DNA from: a virus
Virus record (IMG/VR): IMGVR_UViG_3300021963_000359
Coordinates: 1 to 35,803 of that record
DNA length: 35,803 nucleotides
Direction: 5' to 3' (one strand)
The first letter of the stretch is position 1. Each line of letters opens with the position of its first letter. Below, piece after piece: positions 30,482-35,803 of this stretch. Below the pieces are notes generated by a model that saw only the letters and a list, made by a program, of their open reading frames with translations, searched no databases and was not told the DNA's origin. The translations under genes and the position numbers were made by a program.

Positions 30482-30871
30482 ATGGCTTACTCAAATCAAG
30501 TCATTGACCACTACGAAAATCCACGAAATGTCGGTAGTTTTGACAAGGCGGATCCGTCAGTGGGAACCGGGATGGTTGGCGCACCAGCATGTGGTGACGT
30601 CATGAAACTTCAAATTAAGGTAGATGAAAATGGCATTATACAAGATGCCCGCTTTAAGACATATGGATGTGGTTCGGCAATCGCGAGTAGTTCATTGGTT
30701 ACCGAGTGGGTTAAGGGCAAAAGTATTGAAGAAGCTGGCCAACTTAAAAACTCTCAAATAGCAGAGGAACTTGCGCTACCGCCTGTAAAGATACACTGTA
30801 GTATTTTAGCCGAAGATGCAATTAAAGCGGCTATACATGATTATCAGTTAAAGTGCAGTTGCGCTAGTTAA
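30482..30871 (+). CDS. iscU: IscU/NifU-type iron-sulfur cluster scaffold
   Basis: The 129-residue protein assembles Fe-S clusters from cysteine-derived sulfur and passes them to apoproteins. The cluster ligands Cys37, Asp39 (ACGD), Cys63 (YGCGSA) and Cys106 (KIHCSIL) with His105 are present. L99-P-P-V-K103 is the exact motif that binds the HscA chaperone in proteobacterial IscU. The frame is open further upstream but the ATG at 30482 has an excellent Shine-Dalgarno, and earlier starts would contain the promoter. It has its own late promoter and is the only plus-strand gene in this block; its 3' end overlaps the convergent dehydrogenase gene by 8 bases. Confidence 0.95.
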   Translation: MAYSNQVIDHYENPRNVGSFDKADPSVGTGMVGAPACGDVMKLQIKVDENGIIQDARFKTYGCGSAIASSSLVTEWVKGKSIEEAGQLKNSQIAEELALPPVKIHCSILAEDAIKAAIHDYQLKCSCAS

Positions 30872-31403
30872 GTGTAGTACACCACACGCTTAGTTCACCA
30901 ATCTCAACTCCTTGGGGTTGGTCTACGCACCACTTAACCATATTTGCTAATTGTTCTGTGGTCAACATTTTTACATCTACGTGAGCTACCATATCTGTTT
31001 TCACGTATCCAGGATTGATGTTAATGATACGGCAACGTTTATCTGAAAACATCATTTTTTTAGCTTTAGTATAAAGCTCCATTTTTGTTTGACCATAGAA
31101 CTTTGCTTTACCCCGGCCATATTTGGCTCTACTTATAATATTAACAATTGTTTTGTTAGGATCATCTTTCCATTTATCGAAGATGCCTTCTAATAAATCG
31201 CACTGTGCAAAGTCGTGATATGCATTGTTAATAAAAACATCGCAATCAATGCTTTGAGTAATAATATTTTTAATTGTTTCGGCCGATGAGATGTCGTATC
31301 CGTTACTTCTACTAAAGCCAATAACTGTTGTTTCTTGATTATTGTATAAATCTGCTATTGCTTTACCGATACCTTTAGTATGGCCAGTTACAGCTATTTT
31401 CAT
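30864..31403 (-). CDS. Short-chain dehydrogenase/reductase
   Basis: This 179-residue protein is a compact SDR: MKIAVTGHTKGIG with the TGxxxGIG nucleotide-binding motif (residues 6-13), FINNA (58-61 region), the catalytic Ser91 and Y103-x-x-x-K107 (YGQTK), and NPGYVKTDM. It is shorter than the usual 240-280 residues, mostly by trimming of loops, but keeps all catalytic residues. Substrate unknown. The start overlaps the upstream oxygenase stop by 4 bases (ATGA), so the two are co-translated. Confidence 0.87.
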   Translation of the reverse strand: MKIAVTGHTKGIGKAIADLYNNQETTVIGFSRSNGYDISSAETIKNIITQSIDCDVFINNAYHDFAQCDLLEGIFDKWKDDPNKTIVNIISRAKYGRGKAKFYGQTKMELYTKAKKMMFSDKRCRIININPGYVKTDMVAHVDVKMLTTEQLANMVKWCVDQPQGVEIGELSVWCTTLN

Positions 31404-31963
31404 TTAACACCTCTTAGAGTTTCTTTAATGTATTTTACACCTACCATATGATACCTATCATGCATACCATAATTAACAGCCGTATGTAGTCCTGTAGTAT
31501 TGACTTCATATGAATGACCAACTTTTAGATTAGCATGATGTACAGTAACAGTTGTGTCATCTTGTGGTGCTAGATCATAAAAGGTTAAAAATGCTTGCGG
31601 ATTAGTAATAATAGGAATGTGTAATCGGATATTTTCTCTAAAAGGTAATCCGTCATGGTGTATACTGTATGTAGCTCTAGGAATTACTTTCATAATTCTC
31701 CAACGATAGAATTCAGGATACCTATTAATACAATTTTCTATGTATGAACCTTTGAGATATTCGTTTACTTTATTAAAATATCTTTCTGGGTACTTGAGCA
31801 AATTACGTTTGCCTGTACTATTGATCCAATTGTTTTCACCTGCTAAACTAGTAAGACTTATCTGAGGATGTTCTTGCAGATTAAATTCATCAATCATCGA
31901 AAACATCTCGCTAGCGAGACGTTCATTATCAATGTCAGAATGTATGAGTTTTATAAAGTCCAT
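31400..31963 (-). CDS. Aspartyl/asparaginyl beta-hydroxylase-like 2OG oxygenase
   Basis: I prefer the ATG at 31963 (MDFIKLIHSDI) over a TTG four codons upstream. The 187-residue protein has YSIHHDGLPFRENIRLHIPI, with the His-x-Asp iron ligands and the following Arg-x-His, and SYEVNTTGLHTAVNYGMHDRYHMVGVKY with the distal His and the 2OG-binding Arg. This is the pattern of the Asp_Arg_Hydrox family, which hydroxylates Asp or Asn side chains. It precedes the SDR with a 4-base overlap, suggesting consecutive steps on one substrate, though that is speculation. Confidence 0.8.
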   Translation of the reverse strand: MDFIKLIHSDIDNERLASEMFSMIDEFNLQEHPQISLTSLAGENNWINSTGKRNLLKYPERYFNKVNEYLKGSYIENCINRYPEFYRWRIMKVIPRATYSIHHDGLPFRENIRLHIPIITNPQAFLTFYDLAPQDDTTVTVHHANLKVGHSYEVNTTGLHTAVNYGMHDRYHMVGVKYIKETLRGVK

Positions 31964-32021
31964 ATATGCTACCAAAAATATTTAATACTAGTTGTGTAAA
32001 TAAATTTCGTTTCTTGGTAAC

Positions 32022-32567
32022 TTATTCGACTCTCCACGATTTGGTATTCAATTTAATATTAGTCGGCCAGTCGCCTTCGGTATAAGACTTGTCGTGGAAC
32101 CTTAACTCATTGGTTGGCATTATAGATAATCTACCGTTTTCTAGTTGAATAAACATAAACTCTTTAGACTGTGATGGTTCCATAGTAAAGCCATCGTTCA
32201 TTGGAATAGCAGTAAACAAATAATGACCGAACAACTTATTGCTTCGAATTTCTGCTCGTTGCCCTTTTAGATAGTCGTATTGTACAACTGAAAATTGATC
32301 TCCGTAACAATCCCATATCTGTGACTCTAGCAATGTCCAGTTTTCTTCTGGTGTTGCAGAAAATGCTAGTTTGTGTGGAGGTACTCCTCTCCAAACTGCA
32401 CCGCATTCGAGCATGACATGACAGCCCCAGGCTAGTCCAGGTTTTGAATGTAAACCAAACCAAATGCATGGTTCAAATGTATTTTCTTTTCCGTCTCTAC
32501 GAACAACTGAGGAATCAACCCAGCAATATATATGATATGGAATATTTCCAGATCCTGTGTATAACAT
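32022..32567 (-). CDS. Hypothetical protein, 181 residues
   Basis: I do not recognise this protein. It is rich in Trp, Tyr and Cys and looks beta-structured (IPYHIYCWVDSSVV, FEPCIWFGLHSKPG, WGCHVMLECGAVWRG), with no signal peptide or membrane helix. Conserved-looking His and Cys residues (GCHVMLEC) could bind a metal but no known motif fits. AAGG about 9 bases before the ATG supports the start. It lies 18 bases after the DUF5872-like gene and probably shares its late transcript. Confidence 0.6.
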   Translation of the reverse strand: MLYTGSGNIPYHIYCWVDSSVVRRDGKENTFEPCIWFGLHSKPGLAWGCHVMLECGAVWRGVPPHKLAFSATPEENWTLLESQIWDCYGDQFSVVQYDYLKGQRAEIRSNKLFGHYLFTAIPMNDGFTMEPSQSKEFMFIQLENGRLSIMPTNELRFHDKSYTEGDWPTNIKLNTKSWRVE

Positions 32568-32585
32568 ACTAAACCTTATAAAAAA

Positions 32586-32984
32586 TTACCACTTACGGCA
32601 AGACCAGTAACGTGCTTTTGTTCGTGGCCCTGGATTATCGCAATTGTGTCTTGCTCGGAAACTTTTACGTCTAGCCGGATTTGACTTTTTAATACGCATG
32701 TTAGGATCACCAAAGTTAACTTTAACTACATTACCTTTAGGATTCTTAACGTATACCTTAAACTTTTTAACATCGCCCTGCATAGGTTTGCCTAGAGGAA
32801 CATCGCGTCCTTGATACTCCGCTTCTGTTAGAGCATTAAATAAATTTTCGTCGGCATGTAATACAATGCCATCGGCAGTTACTGACTCTACCCAAGTAGA
32901 CAACATTTCTGATTCTGACAGTTCAATATCAAAGTAGTCACCTATTGCGGGTGATTCAACAATAACAATATCTGCAATTTTCAT
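32586..32984 (-). CDS. DUF5872-like conserved phage protein
   Basis: The C-terminal half of this 132-residue protein reads KKFKVYVKNPKGNVVKVNFG, then MRIKKSNPARRKSFRARHNC and DNPGPRTKARYWSCRKW, a motif I recognise from the widespread phage DUF5872 family. It is very basic, with two Cys that may bind metal. The N-terminal half is acidic and begins MKIADIVIVESPAIGDYF, where VES and the K-I-x-x-I pattern resemble a prohead-targeting peptide. A late promoter (33011-33018) and AAGGA precede it. A DNA-binding or head-interior role is inferred. Confidence 0.78.
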   Translation of the reverse strand: MKIADIVIVESPAIGDYFDIELSESEMLSTWVESVTADGIVLHADENLFNALTEAEYQGRDVPLGKPMQGDVKKFKVYVKNPKGNVVKVNFGDPNMRIKKSNPARRKSFRARHNCDNPGPRTKARYWSCRKW

Positions 32985-33010
32985 CGGAATATCCTTTTAT
33001 GCTATATAGC

Positions 33011-33018
33011 TATTTATC
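33011..33018 (-). promoter_or_regulatory. T4-type late promoter (GATAAATA) of the DUF5872-like gene
   Basis: On the minus strand GATAAATA is followed immediately by the palindrome GCTATATAGC (complement of 33001-33010) and then AAGGA before the ATG at 32984. This again places a short dyad directly after a late promoter, although this palindrome alone would not make a stable hairpin. Confidence 0.7.
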
Positions 33019-33026
33019 AATAACTA

Positions 33027-33176
33027 TTAGCCTTGACCTCTGTACTTCTTATAGCTTTTGCGTCTATGTTTATTCATACTGCTAGTTTTAATACGTCCAC
33101 GCCCGATGCTTGTACCTTTTACAGCATTTGCATTTAATACAGTTTTTGCGTTGCCGCCTTTAATTTGTCTTGCCAT
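33027..33176 (-). CDS. Very small, highly basic protein, 49 residues
   Basis: The frame begins MARQIKGGNAKTVLNANAVKG and ends HRRKSYKKYRGQG. About a third of the residues are Lys or Arg and there is no acidic residue, a composition expected of a nucleic-acid-binding or DNA-packaging-associated protein. The start has AGGAG 10 bases upstream, and a late promoter with an elaborate leader precedes it. Stop and next late promoter are close, so it is probably expressed alone. Family unknown to me; it may be an internal head protein. Confidence 0.72.
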   Translation of the reverse strand: MARQIKGGNAKTVLNANAVKGTSIGRGRIKTSSMNKHRRKSYKKYRGQG

Positions 33177-33227
33177 TAGTGTGTTACTCCTATGTAAACT
33201 TTAATACTAAAGTACACACTATTTATT
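33177..33227 (-). promoter_or_regulatory. Late promoter with nested leader structure around the Shine-Dalgarno
   Basis: Read on the minus strand: AATAAATA (complement of 33220-33227) is the late promoter. TAGTGTGT (33221-33214) pairs perfectly with ACACACTA (33184-33177), which ends directly at the ATG. Inside, ACTTTA-GTAT-TAAAGT (33213-33198) forms its own perfect 6-bp hairpin, and AGGAG (33191-33187) lies in the remaining loop. The promoter overlaps the end of the upstream gene. Confidence 0.6.
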
Positions 33228-34478
33228 AAAACTTTTGTTTAACGTCTCAATAAGGTTATTTGTATATTTTTCATCCTCTTTCATAGATGCATACAATTTA
33301 AAGTTATGCATAAGGATATCGGTCATCTCATACATCATATCAGCTAGTGTTTTATGTGAGTAACTGTTAATTTCTTCATATAGTTTTAATAGTGTAGAAA
33401 ATCTTTCGTTCGGATCTAAAATATCATCGTAGCTTTCGTCCCACCAACCATGGAATGTTTTAAAGCCCATGCTTCGCAAGTGCTTTAAGATACCCGGCTG
33501 ACCCATAATAATAAACGGGTGCAACATAGCAATAGGCTTAAATGTTTTTTCGCTGATATCAAGTTCGTATTCTAGAGGAGCATTAACTAAGTTGTAATCA
33601 CTATGACAAAAGAACGTTTCTAAAACAAAGCTAACGTAACCTTCTTGATAGAATCTTCTACTAGATGGAAGGGTATGATTAACTGGATTTATATCATTAA
33701 TTGTTCTAATATCATAATACCATGGTAATGTTTTAAATAAACTGTCTGGAATTGGTTTATGTATAAACTTTTGATACTCGATAATATAATCATTAACTAC
33801 AGGCATAGTGTAAATGTTTTCAGCCAATAGTTGTTTTACATACAATTCTCTTGCAAATTGTAAACGATGCTGTCTAACAGTTCTAGTGAGGGAAATTAAT
33901 TTCTTTGGCCTTCTTGTTCTAGTTTTTATTAATCTTAAGTTTTCCCACCATTCCTGAGATTGATCTGCATCATTCCAAAACATTGGGCCATTAAAAATTA
34001 TTACGTTGTACGGAACATTTGTATAACATTTTAAGTTAGCTGAACCTAGAAAAATATTTTTAGGATTAATACCATATACTTCTGAAGTATTACAAATCAT
34101 GTCGTTTGTAAGGTCATCAAAACCTTTCATATGATATGTGACATCATACCCTTCCGAACTGTGATCAATATAAAGTTTGCATTTGCCGTTATCTATATCT
34201 TTTAAAACTTTTGTTGGCACATCAAAAAATTCTAAACGAACATTTTCCTTTATTGAAGCAATAACAGGATCAAAAAAGATAGGATAAATGTAGTTGTCGG
34301 TGTTCTGTTTATCGACAGTAGGCTTTAATTTATCACTGTTAAAAAAATGTGCAGGCATAAACTGCTGATGTTCCCAGTGCTTCAACCAAGAACGAGGTTT
34401 TTTGTCTTTAATTTTTTGTAGATAGTCTGATGTGAAGCCGTTGGCTTCTATTAAAGGGTTTTTAAAAACTTTAAACAT
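33219..34478 (-). CDS. Putative glycosyltransferase-like protein, paralog 1
   Basis: This 419-residue protein is soluble and Lys/Phe-rich. Near residues 309-350 it has ELDISEKTFKPIAMLHPFII, then GQPGILKHLRSMGFKTFHGW and WDESYD. The SEKTFKPI...HPFI..G..G.L..L...GF.TF pattern resembles the donor-binding region of fucosyltransferase/GT-B-type proteins found repeatedly in marine phages. The gene directly upstream has the corresponding SEKSITPI...HPWLVFGE...L.S.GF, so the two are paralogs and overlap by 8 bases. The enzyme class is tentative and no donor can be named. Confidence 0.65.
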   Translation of the reverse strand: MFKVFKNPLIEANGFTSDYLQKIKDKKPRSWLKHWEHQQFMPAHFFNSDKLKPTVDKQNTDNYIYPIFFDPVIASIKENVRLEFFDVPTKVLKDIDNGKCKLYIDHSSEGYDVTYHMKGFDDLTNDMICNTSEVYGINPKNIFLGSANLKCYTNVPYNVIIFNGPMFWNDADQSQEWWENLRLIKTRTRRPKKLISLTRTVRQHRLQFARELYVKQLLAENIYTMPVVNDYIIEYQKFIHKPIPDSLFKTLPWYYDIRTINDINPVNHTLPSSRRFYQEGYVSFVLETFFCHSDYNLVNAPLEYELDISEKTFKPIAMLHPFIIMGQPGILKHLRSMGFKTFHGWWDESYDDILDPNERFSTLLKLYEEINSYSHKTLADMMYEMTDILMHNFKLYASMKEDEKYTNNLIETLNKSFNK

Positions 34479-35796
34479 TTAAATCTCTTACTCTATCGAA
34501 AATATTTTTTATATTTGAGCGTAGCATATTCCACATTCTACTTTGAGTATGGAATAAGTTATGTCTGTTATGCCTAATTTTTTTGTTAGTGTCTGAATGC
34601 TGATTCCAAAGTATCTCTGTTAAATCATTCATATCTAAACTTAGCATATTATTTTTTATTGCTTCAATTCTATTCCCATGATTCACATCTCTATCAAAAC
34701 TAAAATCAAACAGCTCATCGTGTACAATAAAGCCATATGATTCTAGTGTAGTGTTGAACCCTGCTTCACCGAACACAAGCCAAGGATGCCCATTTAGTAT
34801 CGGTGTTATACTTTTTTCTGATATACAGGATCTTGCATTAATAGGTTCAAATAAACCATCTTTGTCTTGTCCTAGCATTACACCAGAAAAACTTTCACAA
34901 ATCAAACTAAAACATGATTCCTCAAATAGAAATTTTGGCTGCGCCCTTAATGATGGGTCAAACCATTTAATTGGAGGTCTATCTGATATTGTGTTGTTAA
35001 ACTGTGCTTCGTCAATAAAAACATCATGGTCTAAAATAATAGGTTCAAAGTTTCTAATACCATCGTTTGTAAAATCTTTAAAACTTTGATCAGCATAAGG
35101 CATTAAAATATTAACTGTATCTTTAAAGTTTTCTATTCTAGTTTGATTGTCTTGTTCAGTTAATAAGAATTCTGCTTCGCTTGGGTTTAACAAAGGATTA
35201 AATGTAACATAGCCTTTGTCTAACAAATTGTTATAAGCTAACATCGAAAATAACAAATGTTTTTCTGGTCGCCATCTAGCTAATAAGCATGAGTACAGCT
35301 TTTTGTAATCTTTCCTATAGGATAAATCATCGCCGCATACCATAGTTACATGTAATCTTGGGGTAAACATTCTGCATAAAAATGATGGAAAATTTCCGTA
35401 CCTCTCGTGATACACGTTATTGTTAGGTAACGGTGTACCCGCATCAAATAAAAATAGATTGTTAAATTTGTTTAGTATTTTTTCAACATGAGGCCATTGC
35501 CACGGTTCTTGTATAGAAAAAATAATAGCTTTTTGATACTCATCTGATGCTGTACTGCATATATTAAAAAATTCGTTAGATGATGGATGTAAACTTCCTA
35601 CATCTATTAAAGCTATGGAATCTTTATCCTGTGAAAAACTGTAATCTATGCCTAGTAAATCAAGTATAGGAAATAAACTACTCTTATAGTCTTCATTTAG
35701 TGAACGTATATTTCTAGTCCATACCTTAGCACCATCTTTACTGGATATAAGATTATGTCCGGGAACGTCTTTATAATATATCTTGATTGGAGTCAT
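34471..35796 (-). CDS. Putative glycosyltransferase-like protein, paralog 2
   Basis: This 441-residue protein carries CISEKSITPILNGHPWLVFGEAGF-type sequence around residues 320-345, aligning with the paralogous gene just downstream. An N-terminal region with LARWRPEKHLLFSMLAYNNLL (about residues 172-192) is the segment that in this protein group precedes the donor site. No signal peptide or membrane helix is present. The start lies 7 bases from the window edge, and its promoter and ribosome binding site are mostly outside it. The 8-base overlap with the next gene implies coupled translation. Function is inferred only from the paralog pattern. Confidence 0.65.
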   Translation of the reverse strand: MTPIKIYYKDVPGHNLISSKDGAKVWTRNIRSLNEDYKSSLFPILDLLGIDYSFSQDKDSIALIDVGSLHPSSNEFFNICSTASDEYQKAIIFSIQEPWQWPHVEKILNKFNNLFLFDAGTPLPNNNVYHERYGNFPSFLCRMFTPRLHVTMVCGDDLSYRKDYKKLYSCLLARWRPEKHLLFSMLAYNNLLDKGYVTFNPLLNPSEAEFLLTEQDNQTRIENFKDTVNILMPYADQSFKDFTNDGIRNFEPIILDHDVFIDEAQFNNTISDRPPIKWFDPSLRAQPKFLFEESCFSLICESFSGVMLGQDKDGLFEPINARSCISEKSITPILNGHPWLVFGEAGFNTTLESYGFIVHDELFDFSFDRDVNHGNRIEAIKNNMLSLDMNDLTEILWNQHSDTNKKIRHNRHNLFHTQSRMWNMLRSNIKNIFDRVRDLNV

Positions 35797-35803
35797 CAGT
35801 TAA

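Overview
The window is about 36 kb of a low-GC, gene-dense tailed-phage genome. Gene content points to a T4-like (myovirus) phage of aquatic bacterioplankton: class I ribonucleotide reductase subunits with a glutaredoxin, a T4-type DNA ligase, a PAAR spike tip, a large fibre-like protein with a tropism-determinant-style N-terminus, three tRNA genes, and T4-type late promoters of the form NATAAATA. Host-derived metabolic genes (speD, iscU, ferredoxin, peptide deformylase, 2OG-Fe oxygenases, glycosyltransferases) fit the pelagiphage/cyanophage style. No photosynthesis gene is present. The host cannot be fixed from the sequence, but the IscU with an LPPVK motif and the 7Fe-type ferredoxin suggest a proteobacterial gene source.

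Layout. 1-3181: small plus-strand proteins and structural-type proteins, two of them with possible prohead-targeting N-termini. 3185-3887: a RecB-like nuclease behind a sigma70-type promoter. 3898-7080: a 900-residue fibre-like protein and a companion. 7077-11225: nrdA-nrdB-glutaredoxin plus a possible Sm-like protein. 11221-16166: PAAR protein, a radical SAM enzyme, then a minus-strand pocket with a cluster-less radical-SAM-like protein and a subtilisin, then a PP-loop ATPase. 16165-16682: a structured non-coding segment, a 55-residue protein, a strong terminator and tRNA-Thr. 16703-21892: secreted EF-hand protein, two glycosyltransferases, a 2OG oxygenase, a DexA-like exonuclease, two unknowns and an SGNH-type protein. 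21901-22290: tRNA-Arg, a second structured RNA candidate and tRNA-Leu. 22306-28504: small membrane protein, SpeD, 2OG oxygenase, acetyltransferase, twitch-type radical SAM protein, DNA ligase, ferredoxin, deformylase and a clear GH6 cellulase-family protein. 28497-35796: mostly minus strand, with virion-type proteins, a nucleotidyltransferase/acidic fusion, a short-chain dehydrogenase, a 2OG hydroxylase, a DUF5872-like protein, a tiny basic protein and two paralogous glycosyltransferase-like proteins. IscU is the only plus-strand gene in that block.

Regulation is unusually legible. Near-consensus sigma70 promoters (TTGACA-type -35, 16-17 bp spacer, TATAAT-type -10) precede the nuclease, nrdA, a 2OG oxygenase, the tRNA cluster and DNA ligase. 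NATAAATA late promoters precede structural and accessory genes. Two patterns stand out. First, most late leaders carry a short perfect inverted repeat directly after or overlapping the promoter. Second, two early and two late genes have their ATG 5-6 bases after the -10 element and lack a Shine-Dalgarno sequence, so they look leaderless.

The iron-related genes may act together: IscU could supply Fe-S clusters to the radical SAM enzymes and ferredoxin, ferredoxin and glutaredoxin could supply electrons, and ribonucleotide reductase and three 2OG oxygenases also need iron. This linkage is inference. The strongest candidates for undescribed biology are the late-leader hairpins, the two structured RNAs, the radical SAM/subtilisin/PP-loop pocket and the phage GH6 protein.
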